A stretch of DNA of 64,000 nucleotides from Gnetum montanum (Eukaryota; Streptophyta; Gnetopsida; Gnetales; Gnetaceae): positions 38,157 to 102,156 of the forward strand of contig MNCI01002654.1 in NCBI GenBank assembly GCA_015680685.1. The letters are read 5' to 3'. The notes under the pieces are model-generated. The model worked only from the letters and a program-made list of their open reading frames with translations. It was not told the DNA's origin and searched no databases. Position numbers and translations under genes: made by a program. This document shows positions 1 to 12,500 of this stretch, piece by piece. The first letter of the stretch is position 1. Each line of letters opens with the position of its first letter.

Positions 1-334
1 AAATCAAAGGTCACCTTAACGTTCATTAACTTTCTTGTCTGACTGACTCTGTACAATGCACGATACAGCACAATGCGTGTAAAGTGCATCATGTGCATAT
101 GTATCATCAATTTCCTTAGAATCTATTTATGCTGTCAAATATATATAGAGACATGCCGAAAACTATTATTCAAAATGAAAGTTAAATGGTTTAATTTTAC
201 CCTCGCTGTAAAAATGCTACACATCTGGATGCCAAAAACTATTTTATCTGTCCCTGCTGTACATGTATTATCAATTTCTTTGGAATTTACTTATTCTTCT
301 ACATATGCCAAGGAGAGATGCTCAACATATTTAT
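1..334. repeat. Imperfect tandem repeat, about 165-bp period
   Basis: No gene is recognisable. Two related units run from about 99-189 and 264-355. Each begins with TGTAT(C/T)ATCAATTTC and ends with AAATGAAAGTTAAATGG. The second unit overlaps the left edge of repeat copy A. The short reading frames here have no family features. Confidence 0.5.
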
Positions 335-394
335 TCATAAATGAAAGTTAAATGGCTCAATTTGCGATGGCTCTATGTAGATTACATGGCTATT

Positions 395-413
395 AAGGGG
401 AGAGAGGGTGTTG
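395..413 (+). other. Polypurine run followed by TGTTGG (copy A)
   Basis: AAGGGGAGAGAGGG is followed directly by TGTTGGAA, which looks like a polypurine tract next to the start of a 3' LTR on the + strand. The same arrangement occurs in copy B near 9600-9620. It is opposite in sense to the copia gag in the block, so it may come from another element. No matching LTR end was found. Confidence 0.3.
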
Positions 414-1249
414 GAACCCCTAAATAATTGTATATAGGTAAACACCAAGATATATAGTCCAATTAGAATTTTATAAGGTATTGGACCTTTAAAAAATGTT
501 AATAATAAGCAAAAAGTCAAACTACATCACAAGTTTGATAGTGAGTAGACATTATAAAAAAAATACATGAACTTTTTTTTTAATTTTTGGACTATCTACT
601 CAGGTGTACAAAAGAAAATTAGAACTTTATAACTCAACGTTGCCCACCGAAATCGAACATAGTTGTCAAAAGCCTTCATATTGTATGTGTTTATGATTTA
701 AGGAATTCTTTAACATATTTGAATGGATATATTTATTATGAATTTGAAAATTAGAAAATAAAGTGCATTATAATAACGTAAGAAAATTAAATGTACATTT
801 AAAGAATTCCTAAAATTCATGGCATGGAAATGGTGTGCTTTGTAAAAGAATTATATACAATGATGAGCATGATATAGAATGGAATTGTATTCATGGGTCA
901 AAATTAGGCAATTAATAACTTAGCTTATGTTAGGTTTAATTTATCTTATCTAATCATTAAAAGAACATAAGTGTTACTTGTGCTCAAAATATTTTAGTAA
1001 AAACTACTTCCGAAATAGTATAACAAAACATAATTATTACCTAATTCAACCTACTCATTTTTAAAGTAAAATAAATATTCAAAGACATATGAACTAGCTT
1101 CTTTGTCAACTTACAAACAAAGCTAACATTTGAGGCAATGTGCAACAAGAGTAACAAAAGATAACATAGACATATTACATCTGAGACAAAGCTTTCCTTT
1201 TAAATCTAAGAAACAATTCTTGTAATTTTTCAAAAAAATTTCTTAAGAT

Positions 1250-2225
1250 AGTCATACCTTTCTTCAAGTATGTTGATATCTTCTTCATCACTTGAGTTTC
1301 CATCATCCTCTTGTCATGTGGAGGCTATAGCCATTCATGCAAGGTAAGTGTTGGATGTGCCATCTTACTCCATTTCTTTCTTACTAACCTCTTCTTCTTC
1401 ATCCCATTTTCTCATAAGGAATTTTCATTTTTCCTTTAGTTTGGTTTCATCTTGCAATCTTTTAGTACTTGTACATTCCAAGGTAAGATGTTTTCATCCA
1501 TTTCAAAACCAACAAATAATATTCATAATATCTATAGAGTGGATCTTGATACCTTACTAGAGGGCTTACCTCTTGCTTCTCTATTTCTAGTTCTTTGTCT
1601 TTCTTCATTGAGATGGTTAGCTAGCAACCTACTAACTCTTCTAGTAAGAAACACTAGCTCCAAATCATCAAGATCATCATTTTTATAATACATGGAGGTC
1701 TCACTTTATGTTTTTTTNTCATGATTTAGTGTTCTAACTATCTTGCAAATAACGTCACTATCGAGAAGGTATTAAACTATCCCTTTAATAGAACTAAGAT
1801 GATCACATATCTAATTGAAGTACTAATGAACCCTCTCATCTTTTCTCATTCCAAGATTTTCAAAATGATTTAGCTATGGAAGCACTTTTGATTACTTGAC
1901 TACTTTGGTATCCTCATAAATTATCTCTAGTGTATCTTAAACTTCCTTAGTTGTCTTACAATGGTTGACTTGATTATACTCTTCTTGTGTCAAGGTGGAC
2001 ACCATGGCATTTCTAGGCTTTGAATCACTTATGAAGGCCTTCTTATCATTTTTGTCCCATTTTTATCATTCCTTTACCAGTGTTACGTATGCATCAATGA
2101 CATTTTGTTACACATCAAGCTCAAAAGATTCTAAGCACGTTTTTACTTGTTCTTTCCAAAGGACATAGTTAATGCCCTCAAAAAGAGGTCATCATGCAAG
2201 TAATATCCCCTATTGTACTTTGATA
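1250..2225 (-). pseudogene. gag: Ty1/copia gag fragment (copy A)
   Basis: The reverse strand reads as the gag of a plant copia element, the nucleocapsid precursor that packages element RNA. From 2225 leftward are a LFEGINYVLWKEQVKTCLE segment, then TLTQEEYNQVNHCKTTKEV followed by DTLEIIYEDTK, then a C-terminal stretch with DDLDDLELVFLTRR. These match the UBN2-type gag domain in order. Several in-frame stops and the deletion at the N (1718) make it non-functional. No protease, integrase or RT follows, so this is gag only. The same segment is more complete in copy B. Confidence 0.75.
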
Positions 2226-3853
2226 TTGGAATAATTTATTAGATCGAGGAGAGAGTAAGTAAACTAGCTCCAACACTACTTATGGATTGGTTAAATCAGA
2301 AGGAGGGGATGAATGAGTTATAATAAAAATTAAAGTTTAAATAAAATATTAAATAAAATTGTAAAACAAAACTAAACTCACCAATGTATGTTGTTAAAGA
2401 TCACCACCATAAAATGCCACTTGAATTCAAAAATGTAATAGAGGCTACCACTATGATAGATCCTTGGATGCTATGCACTCCTCGTAGGATGAGCAATGAT
2501 CTTAGTATCTCATAGAAATTCCAAGAATCTTGAAGGGTTGAACAACTAGTTATGATGCTCTCATAGGACACACTCACAAACCTCTTAGGGTTCATGCAAA
2601 GAATCAAATACTTAAACCCATCAGGGTTCCAGTGTAAAACTCCTTGCAATGATGATCTATGCTTCATAGAGCATAGTGGAATATAATACAAAGAAATATG
2701 TGAACAAAGAGATATAACAATCACATCTACACCAATTTAGCTCATAATAGGGCAATGAAACAATAAGCTTTAGGTTTAGAACTACACATGCAAAATAAAA
2801 TAATGGATAAGAAATGGATCTATGCAATATGCATCCAAGAATAAATCAAGCCCTAGGAGAGGGATGTAACTCTCATGGCACAACTTTCAAATCAAACTTT
2901 TAAGCTTTTTCATATTTCAATCAAGAACTAATCCAATCCTTGAATCTCAATGGTTACCTTATGAATGTATGTGCATACCATGTAGGATGGATCTAGGTAC
3001 TTACCTAAATAGATATCAAACCATGTACGTTTTCTACTTCAAACTATATTTAGAGAAAATTCTTTTTATTTTCTATAATGGCTATCTTGGACATCCTAAA
3101 TATGGCATGGATGTCCCCATTAAAAAGGTTGAGTCTCAAGTTGGGTGTCTAGGACATGCTAGGACATTGGTCTTTTCATCTACTCTGGCTTTGCTTAGAT
3201 ATTCACAATGAACGCTTAGACATCTAGGACTTGGATTTCTTGCATCTAATCTTTGACATCTAATGCTAGGATGCCTAGGCTTAAATTTGGAGCGTTTGGA
3301 TTGGAAGCATACTGACTTATGAACTTGGACTACTATCTTCTTGGACATTTGAAATGCATCGAGAGTTAAGAAAGAAGCTTGATCCTTGTCCTCCACATAT
3401 CCCAAAATCCTTAATCTGGCTTCCTTAAATTGTGCCTTATTGTGGTGTTTATTGGTTCAGTTAGAAGTTGAAACACAACAACAACGAAGCATACTTCTCC
3501 ATTGGCTAATTTTTAGACCACTACAAAATGACATAGGCCAACATTTATAACTTTTGCTATCTATTTTGTAAAAGTTAAGAAAATGTTTCTTGAGTTACCA
3601 TGTCTGTGAAATTTTCCAATGACTAATAAATTGGTCAAGCTTGTTTGGACTTTTGGGGATCCATGGATTGATAAGGAAAAATTTAGTATTCTCTTCAAGC
3701 ATTTCTACATGAAGAGGAAAGCACCAGTTAAACCACTGTAGAAGCCATTGATATAAGAGAAGTTATTACCATAAAAAAAACTTGAAAGTTTTCAATAGTA
3801 GTTTTAAATATTTCTAAAAATTTTGTAAATTTTTAATCTACTTAGAGTTTTTT
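2225..3853. other. Leader-like non-coding DNA right of copia gag (copy A)
   Basis: This lies upstream of gag in the element's own sense. It contains the 510-bp segment absent from copy B (2217-2731) and a stretch around 3080-3400 with repeated GGACATC and CTAGGAC motifs. The reading frame at 3136-3405 is a translation of these short repeats and I do not call it a gene. Confidence 0.4.
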
Positions 3854-4271
3854 GATGAAGGTCATTTTCTTGCAGTAACAGCTAACGACTAACTTGTTGG
3901 TGCCACTACGGATCTCTTTTCTGGCTACGACATCATGTTAGCGATCTCGTGTTCCATGGCAGACATCAGTGTTGCCGTTGGGTGCCCCGTTTCTTCCTGT
4001 GATAGGGTTCTTGGTCCTCACGAGCTGCTGTGCTATGCAGAAACACTACTATTCGTGGTTTTTTCTTTTATTGAGTTAATCTTGGCTATTGGGGCTATTG
4101 GCACCATTTGCATCTTGTGATGATGTGCAGCAGTTTGGGGGCTCTTGCCCCTAGTGGGTTGTGGTCTGAGTTGTGGATGAAGACACGCACACTGGTGGTG
4201 AGGGTTTTCCTATAGTCAAGATAGCAGAATGGTGCCAGGAAAGTGCGTGGCGCAAGGGTGGACAAGTCGCA

Positions 4272-4960
4272 ATGATGGATTCATCAAGTTTTCCTTTTCC
4301 TTAGGGAAGTTCATCTACCTCATCTCAAATTGATTTTCTTTTATCGGATGATATTTTTGAAGCATTTTCTAAACATTTCGCATCTCGTTTTATTTTTTTT
4401 AGATTGTGGGGCTTTTACCAAGGCCCCCAAGTTTAAACACTCAAGTCCATAGCCTCGTTCATCTGCATGGAATTCAGGTTTCTCATGCTCGATACTATGC
4501 TCATCATTTCATTTTGGTAGAATTATTTGATGCCTCTCAAGTCGAAAAGGCTCTCTCTAAAAAAAATTTTCCAACAAGAAATGCAACCCTAATCACATGC
4601 ACCTGGAGTATTAACTTTAATGTCAATGACCTAGCTTTTAATATAATTCCTTGTTACGTGGAACTGCCCAATCTTCCACTGATTTTCTCATTTGTTGAGA
4701 GGGTCATTGTGAGCACCCTGGGCCCTATTATTTCCAATCATTGTACGGCGATCAATGGAACTCAAATTCACCATTATTGTATTGAACTGGATATAGCCCT
4801 TGGAAAGACCTCATTAACCCTTGTTGCTGGTGGAAAACTCTTCACCCAAAAAGTGGAGTATTTTTACCTTCCAAACTCATGTAGCTATTGTCACAGGGCC
4901 GAGAATCATATCTCGGCATGTCCTATCCTAGCCAGGAAGAAACAACCTATAGCATCTTAG
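4272..4960 (+). pseudogene. LINE ORF1-like protein
   Basis: Plant LINE ORF1 proteins bind element RNA and usually join an N-terminal DUF4283-like domain to a CCHC knuckle. The open stretch 4406-4960 covers about 184 residues. It ends with CSYCHRAENHISAC, which keeps the 14-residue knuckle length, but the histidine sits one place late (CX2CX5HX3C rather than CX2CX4HX4C). An upstream ATG near 4272 (MMDSSSFPFP) could be the true start; reaching 4406 from there needs a stop to be passed and a frame change. The ORF precedes the endonuclease on the same strand, as in L1-like elements. Confidence 0.65.
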
Positions 4961-5519
4961 AAGACTTGTTCCTTAGTCACACTAGTAGGACCACCCTCAG
5001 TATCCTTTAAATTTGGATCTCTTTCCCCAAAAACTCCTCAATCCTCCTCTTAATCTAGCCACTCCAAGCTACAGAAACAACAGTCAGGTACTCACATCTC
5101 CACCCATGTCATCCCTTCAAATGTTGTCAAGAACTCATTCTCAAAGGATGAGTTTGTGGTGGCCAGTGGAAGGAAACGAGTCAAAGCTTCCTTTAGTTCT
5201 ACTCCTCCCTCCAACTCCTCTTCACTAGACACTTCCATGGCCCTTGTCCCCACCAACAACTCTTTTTCCCTCCTATCAGGAACAAAGGAAACTGATACTT
5301 CGACTTCCGAACCTTCCATTGACCTCCCATCCAAACTACCCCTTATTTCCCCATGAATCTTCTTTCTTGAAACATTCGAGGCCTTACTGGTAGGCTTCGA
5401 CAAAAGCAAGAGGGAAACTTTATATCTAGTCTTAATATGATTTTTGATTTCATTCTTCTTCAAGAAATTAAGATCTCAGTTGACCTTTTATCCTATTCCA
5501 CCCAATCGTTTCTTCCTCA

Positions 5520-6110
5520 CTCCTAAATCCTAGCGACGTCACATGCTAGTGGGAAAGGAGGCAAGGCCATTCTCCTCTCACCCAACTGGAAAACTAAAAT
5601 CTTTCAAAGTGGTTCTGATTCTAAGCATAGAGTTTCTTGGGCCACCTTCTCATCCCGGCATGGCCCTTTTGGCATTTTCTCGACATATGCCCCAAATGAC
5701 TCCATAGAACGGGCTCTCCTTTGGAAAGAACTTGCAACTTCTCTTTCCCCAATGCCTTGGATATTCAAAGGAGATTTTAATATGGTAGAATTCCCTCAAG
5801 ATAAGCTTAGAGGGGTGTTTCTTCAACTTTCCAATCTTGAGTATCTGACTTGGTCCGCTTTCAAGAAAAGATTTTACCTCTCAGAAGGGGTGGAAAACTC
5901 CAGGTGTGTTCCCCTCCATAGATTTACCTGGAGCAATCTCCATCTTGGATAGGCTCGCATCTACAGCAGGTTAGATAGGTTCTATTTCTCCACCCTTTCC
6001 TTTTGGCAAGCCTTCTCTGCCACTACAGTTCATCACCATGCCACCTTATCCAGCCATCTTCCCATCTCCATATCTATCAAGATTCATGGTAGCCGTGATT
6101 GACAAAATTC
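5520..6110 (+). pseudogene. LINE ORF2, AP-endonuclease domain
   Basis: The endonuclease nicks target DNA to prime reverse transcription. Visible in order are GKGGKAILLSPNW, then FGIFSTYAPND, then ERALLWKELATSLSP, then FKGDFNMVE (the D-x-N active-site segment) and FTWSNLHLG before a stop. The final S-D-H catalytic motif of this family reads SSHLPIS at about 6053, so the catalytic aspartate is serine here. Stops and this substitution make the domain inactive. It lies directly upstream of the RT region. Confidence 0.75.
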
Positions 6111-6359
6111 CATCTTTTTAGACTACACAATAACTATTTTTCTTCCCCAAGTGCCCAATTTCTTCTATCCAACCTTTGGAATGCCGAACCTAGGCCCCTA
6201 AATCAGGTGGGTTGGATTAATTTATGGCATCGTGCTTCATGTCGAGTGCAAAACTTTGCTCGTTCGTATGGTAAGACGGTGGCTGCTCAAGCCAAACATG
6301 AATAAAAAAAATTCACCTCACTATTGAACATTTCATTATTAAACTAGCTTAAGATCCCT

Positions 6360-8090
6360 TCAATACTCTAGTTCATGAGGAGCTAGCTAGAGCACGCATT
6401 GCCTTCCAACATTGGGAAGTGTACCGAGCTCAAAGTGCCTTAACTAAAAGGCTCACTTGGTTAAATATTCAAGATGGACACTGTAAGGAATTTTTTAAAT
6501 ATCTTAATAATGCTTCCCCTTTGCATGCTATTGACAAAATCTCATGTGATGATACCACCATTACTGACCACAATAGTATCCTCTCTTTTCTTAAGAACCA
6601 CTATGAAACCCTTTTTGCAGCTACCCGAATGGACATCTCTTCGTTCAGGGATACCACCCTTGATTATCCTAGCCTTATTAATCCCACTATGCTACAAAGT
6701 CTTGATGTTGATATCACTCTGGTGGAGCTACAGGAGGCTTGTTCCAAGTTAAGTGAAGGAAAGGCTCTTGGTTATGATGGTTTTCTTGTAGAGTTTTTTC
6801 AAAGTCATTGGGAATTATTGGGAAAGGATCTTTTGTAGGTCATTAACGAGGCTCTCTTAATTGGTTCCCTTGGGTCCAATCTAAATCAAGGGGTAATTAG
6901 TCTCCTCCCCAAGTTTGGGGATCTAACTAATATCTCCAATTGGCATCCCATAACTCTTCTCAATGTAGTGTATAAAATTTGGGCGAAGTGCCTTGCCTTA
7001 TGGTTGGAAAAAATTCTTGGTCAGATCATATCTCCATAGCAAATAGGATAGTTTCCTGGTAAATATATTTTAGACAATGTGGTTGTGGCATGGGAAGGTC
7101 TCAAGTGGGTTGAGGATGATGGACAAGATATTCTCCTTGGGAAACTTGATTATGCCAAGGCTTATGACAACATTAAGTGGGATTTTATCTTGTAGAGTAT
7201 GACCAAACTTGGTTTTTGACCTAGGTTCTTGCATATGGTGAAATACTTATTCTCAAATGCTACTACAAGAATTACCACTACCTTCGGCATTACCTCTCCC
7301 TTTCCAATACATAGGTCTGTGCCGCAAGGTTGTCCTATCGCCCCCTATCTCTTTATCATCACATTAGACTTTCTTTGTCATCAAATTAACCTAGACATTC
7401 AAACTAAATTTCTCACTAGGGTTTTCCTTTCCTCCTCTCAACAACAGCTTCTCAATATGCACTTCACCGATGACTTCTTTTTCTAGTTCAAAACACAACC
7501 ACCAATTTGCACCGCCTCTTATTAAGGGTGGAGCAATATTGCACACTCTCAAGTTCCACAATTAATTGGAATAAATCCTCTATTTATGGATTTAAGGGAA
7601 ATTACAAACATGTGACCAACTATAATTGGAAGTAACTTTAGGATCAATACATCGTTAAGATTCTAGAAATTCCTTTCCGTTTTAGAGGTTCAACATCTAT
7701 TCTTTGGGAGCAANGAATTCCTTTCCGTTTTAGAGGTTCAACATCTATTCTTTGGGAGCAAGTTATTTATTGAATTCAAAAGAAACTCGACAAATGAAAA
7801 ACTAAACCCCTCACACTTGTAGGTAAATACCTTGTATGTAAGTCCATATGAGTGTCCACCCATGTGTATTACTCTTCATGTTGGGCCCCCTCCCAAGCTG
7901 CCTACCAGAAGCTAGAATGGTTATTTCGTGACTTTATGTGGTCCTCCAAGGATTCTCAAAAAGGCTTTCATTGTGTCACTTGGAATATTATTACTCTCCC
8001 CAAGAATAAGGGTGGCTTAGGCCTTTTGAACTCCTATAAGCAAGGAATTACCCTGGTTGCTAAGTGGTTGGTATAGCATTTAGATGCCTC
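6360..8090 (+). pseudogene. LINE ORF2, reverse transcriptase domain
   Basis: This RT would copy LINE RNA at the nicked target. Visible motifs are EGKALGYDGF near 6760, NWHPITLLNVVYKI near 6940, GKLDYAKAYD (motif A) near 7140, PQGCPIAPYLF (motif B) near 7325, and FTDD (motif C) near 7465, where the paired aspartates remain. At least six in-frame stops lie between 6835 and 7485. A 46-bp segment (7668-7713) is duplicated at 7716-7761 around an N and breaks the frame further. Motif order and spacing leave little doubt about the family. Confidence 0.85.
7668..7761. other. Suspected assembly duplication around an N
   Basis: Bases 7668-7713 and 7716-7761 are the same 46-bp sequence, separated by one N at 7714 and one base. 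An exact repeat around an N inside a decayed element suggests two contig ends that overlap but were placed side by side. Confidence 0.8.
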
Positions 8091-9340
8091 AGATATTATA
8101 GGGACCCTCCTCTAATTAAGGCTTCATCAAGCATTTCCTAAAAATAATCCCTTCTAGAAATGCATCCATTTTGTCAATTGGATCCTTTCCCCCCTCACTA
8201 TCATTCTTCCTGGATCTCACGTTTTCAAAAGCATTTGGAGGGCTTGGCAAATTCTACACACTCACATTGATTGGACTAATGTTAAAGTCAACCCTACTAT
8301 CCTCTCTAGAGTGTGTCCATGGTGGTTACCCCTGTCACCCACTCCCCTTGCTATCACAAATGCTATAGTGGCTACCTCGTGGTATTGAAAGGGTGTCATT
8401 TCCTTGAATTATTTTAGGCTAGTTAGTCGTTGGATTTTAGGGGTCCAGTTTAACACTTTGTATGGGGAGTCAGCTACAATGAACCATTTCCTACTTCAAA
8501 CTTACTCTTTTCTCCACAGTCACTGGCATCTTGATGTTACAGTGCAAAGCCTTTTTCATGGCCTTCAATGGCTTAATGGGGTTAAACTCTTGTCCTCCTG
8601 GCCATCTATCCCCTTTCATCTCATGCATAACCCATCTGAAGTCATTCAACGTTGTAATAAGTATTGGCACAAATAAGAGTCAGTAACATTTTGAATCCCT
8701 CTCTTCCAACATATTTGGAAACTTCTGACCCTCTCCAAAATTAAGCAATTCCTCTGGTGTCTCCTCCACCATGGTCTACCTATCGAAAATATCTGGGGAT
8801 TCCCAATCCCAATTGCCCTCTATGTGGTGGACAAGATGACTTTTTCCATGTATTTTGGCAATGTCCCTTTGCTCAACATGCATGGTAGTGGGCTTCTAAA
8901 GCTTTTTCATCATACAAGTTATCCCAAGAGGATGCCATATTCGGATTCTTGAACATTACTTCTGCTAATCTTAATTTTTTGTGGAAATTTATTAGGCCTA
9001 CTATTTTATATTATATTTGAAAGTGAAGATGCAATGTTCTATTTCAAAAGATAGATTATTCTAATAAATTTTTTCTTACCAGGTTGGAGAAGTTGTAGAT
9101 CTTTTGCCTCACCCATTTTCAACTCACATCTCAAGCATCCAAGTTCAATCTGGATAGTCATCAATTGGTTCATCTCTTGCAGCTATGGGAAAGACTTGTG
9201 TTTTCCAGTTACACTTAGCATCAGTAATCTTTGCAAGGAAGCTTTTCCTTTTTATTACGTGGAGTCACCATTGGAACTCTCTCTATCCTTAATTGAGAGC
9301 TCTTTGCCTCTTCTAATTCTATGTCATTCTATTTTATAAC
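8090..9340 (+). pseudogene. LINE ORF2, C-terminal region
   Basis: This continues ORF2 beyond the RT in broken frames. Around 8710-8850 a segment reads KLLTLSKIKQFLWCLLHHGLP, followed by a cysteine/histidine-rich stretch that is now frame-shifted. It resembles the zinc-binding RT-associated domain (zf-RVT) at the end of plant L1 ORF2. No separate RNase H domain was recognised. Confidence 0.6.
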
Positions 9341-9541
9341 AAGCCAGTATGTGTGGACATTTGGGTGTGCCCCAACTTGGGTTTCCTCCTTTAATACTTT
9401 TTTATTTCTAAGGCATTTCCCGAGTGTCATTCATAATTCTCTTAGTTTTCCCTTTCCTTTAACCCTATGACTTATTCAAGTTGTTGTAATTAATGCACCT
9501 TTAATTTCAATAAAACTTCTTTTTGGTGTCTGACATCCCCC

Positions 9542-12500
9542 CATAAATGAAAGTTAAATGGCTCAATTTTCCATGGCTCTATGTAGATTACATGGCTATT
9601 AAGGGGAGAGAGGGTGTTGGAACCCCTAAATAGTTGTATATAGGTAAACACCAAGATATATAGTTCAATTAGAATTTTATAAGGTATTGGACATTTAAAA
9701 AATGTTAATAATAAGAAAAAAGTCAAACTACATCACAAGTTTGATAGTGAGTAGAAATTATAAAAAAAATACATGAATTGTTTTTTTAATTTTCGGACTA
9801 TCTACTCATGTGTACAAAAGAAAATTAGAACTTTATAACTCAACCTTTCCCACCGAAATTGAACATAGTTGTCAAAAGCCTTCATATTGTATGTGTTTAT
9901 GATGTAAGGAATTATTTAACATATTTGAATGGATATATTCATTATGAATTTGAAAATTAGAAAACAAAGTGCATTATAATAATGTAAGAAAATTAAATGT
10001 ACATTTAAAGAATTCCTGAAATTCATGGCATGGAAATGGTGTGCTTTGTAAAAGCATTATATACAATGATGAGCATGATATAGAATGGTATTGTATTCAT
10101 GGGTTAAAATTAGGAAATTAATAACTTAGCTTATGTTAGGTTTAATTTATCTTATCTAATCATTAAAAGAACATAAGTGTTACTTGTGCTCAAAATATTT
10201 TAGTAAAAACTACTTCCGAAATAGTATAACAAAACATAATTATTACCTAATTCAACCTACTCATTTTTAAAGTAAAATAAATATTCAAAGACATATGAAC
10301 TATCTTCTTTGTCAACTTAAAAAGAAAGGTAACATTTGAGGCAATGTGCAACAAGAGTAACAAAAGATAACATAGACAGATTACATCTGAGACAAAGCTT
10401 TCCTTTTAAATCTAAGAAAAAATTGTTGTAATTTTTCAAATATTTTTCTTAAGATAGTCATACCTTTCTTCAAGTATGTTGATATCTTCTTCATCACTTG
10501 AGTTTCCATCATCCTCTTGTCATGTGGAGGCTATAGCCATGCATGCAAGGTAAGTGTTGGAGGTGCCATCTTACTCCATTTCTGTCTTACTAACCTCTTC
10601 TTCTTCATCCCATTTGCTCATATGGAATTTTCATTTTTCCTTTAGTTTGGTTTCATCTTGCAATCTTTTAGTACTTGTACATTCCAAGGTAAGATGTTTT
10701 CATGCATTTCAAAACCAACAAATAATATTCATAATATCTATAGAGTGGATCTTGATACCTTACTAGAGGGCTTACCTCTTGCTTCTCTATTTCTAGTTCT
10801 TTGTCTTTCTTCATTGAGATGGTTAACAATAATCTTACTAACTCTTCTAGTAAGAAACACTAGCTCTAGATCATCAAGATCATCATTGTTATAATACATG
10901 GAGGTCTCACTTTATGTCTTTTTGCTCTTATCAAGTATTGCTTGATTTGAAAAAAGAATGATAGAATCATTCTTGAGTAATCCTTCCTCAACTAAAGTCA
11001 TCTCATAAGTGGTGAGAGCACTTTGAATTTTCTCCAATTTTAATGTATCAAAATCTCTTACCTCTTCCATCACAATGGTCTTCGTCTTATACTCATGATT
11101 TAGTGTTCTAACTATCTTGGAAATAACGTTACTATCGAGAAGGTATTAAACTATCCCTTTAATAGAACTAAGATGATCACATATCTAATTGAAGTACTGA
11201 TGAATTCTCTCATCTTTTCTCATTCTAATATTTTCAAACTGATTTAGCTATGGAAGCAACTTTGGTTACTTGACTACTTTGGTATCATCATAAATTATCT
11301 CTAGTGTATCTCAAACTTCCTTAGTTGTCTTACAATGGTTGAATTGATTATACTCTTCTTGTGTCAAGGTGGACAACATGGCATTTCTAGCCTTTGAATC
11401 ACTTATGAAGGCCTTCTTATCATTTTTGTCCCATTTTGATCATTCCTTTACCAGTGTTACGTATCCATCAATGACAGTTTGTTACACATCAAGCTCAAAA
11501 GATTCTAAGCATGTTTTTACTTAATCTTTCAAAGGACATAGTTAATGCCCTCAAAAAGAGGTCATCATGCAAGTAATATACCCTATTGTACACTAATTTA
11601 GCTCATAATAGGGTAATGAAACAATAAGCGTTAGGTTTAGAACCACACATGCATAATAAAATAAAGGATAAGAAATGGATCTATGCAACATGCATCCAAG
11701 AATAAAAAAAGTCCTAGGAGAGGGATGTAACTCTGATGGCAGAACTTTCAAACTAAACTTTTAAGCTTTTTCATATTTCAATCAAGAACTTATCCAATCC
11801 TTGAATCTCAATGATTACCTTATGAATGTATGTGCATACCATGTAGGATGGATCTGGGTACTTACCTAAATAGATATCAAACCATGTAAGTTCTCTACTT
11901 CAAACTAGATTTAGAGAAAATTCTTTTTGTTTCTTGTAATGGCTATCTTGGACATCCTAAATATGGCATGGATGTCCCCATTAAAAAGTTTGAGTCTCAA
12001 GTTGGATGTCTAGGGCATTCTAGGACATTGGTCTTTTCATCTACTCTCGGTTTGCTTAGATATTCACAATGAAGGCTTGGACATTTAGGACTTGGATTTC
12101 TTGCATCTAATCTTTGACATCTAATGCTAGGATGCCTGGGCTTAGATTTGGAGCATTTGGATTGGAAGCATACTGACTTATGAACTTGGACTACTATCTT
12201 CTTGGACATTTGAAATGCATCGAGAGTTAAGAAATAAGCTTGATCCTTATCCTCCACATATCCCTGAATCCTTAATTTGGCTTCCTTAAATTGTGCCTTG
12301 TTGTGGTGTTTATTGGCTCAGTTAGAGGTTGAAACACAACAAAAACCAAACATACTTCTCCATTGTCTTGTTTTTAGACCACTACAAAATGACATAGGCC
12401 AACATTTACAACTTTTGCTATCTATTTTGTAAAAGTTAAGAAAATGTTTCTTAAGTTACCATGTCTGTGAAATTTTCCAACAACTAATAAATTGGTCAAG

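Larger units (their letters stand above)
335..3853. repeat. Long direct repeat, copy A
   Basis: This block is repeated in the same orientation at 9542-12707. Over 3540-3840 the two copies differ at about 7 of 315 positions by eye. Copy A has about 510 bp (2217-2731) that copy B lacks, with TAC at both edges. It lacks about 165 bp of gag present in B, exactly where an N stands at 1718, so that loss is probably an assembly artefact. The block holds - strand copia gag (1250-2225), a leader-like stretch to the right (2225-3853) with imperfect GGACATC/CTAGGAC repeats, and AT-rich non-coding DNA to the left (335-1250). Confidence 0.85.
3854..9541 (+). mobile_element. Decayed LINE (L1-like non-LTR retrotransposon)
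   Basis: The order is: a GC-richer 5' region (3870-4270), ORF1 with a nucleic-acid-binding cysteine motif, endonuclease, reverse transcriptase, and a C-terminal cysteine region. The 3' end is a short AT-rich tail with AATAAAACTTC near 9510, followed at once by repeat copy B. Both open reading frames are interrupted many times. The right edge is flush with copy B and the left edge with copy A, so the element sits exactly between the two direct repeats. Confidence 0.85.

Noticed and set aside
3136-3405. Cysteine- and arginine-rich - strand frame, also at 11997-12257
   Set aside because: Present in both repeat blocks, but it arises from short GGACATC/CTAGGAC repeats in the leader; no known cysteine motif fits.
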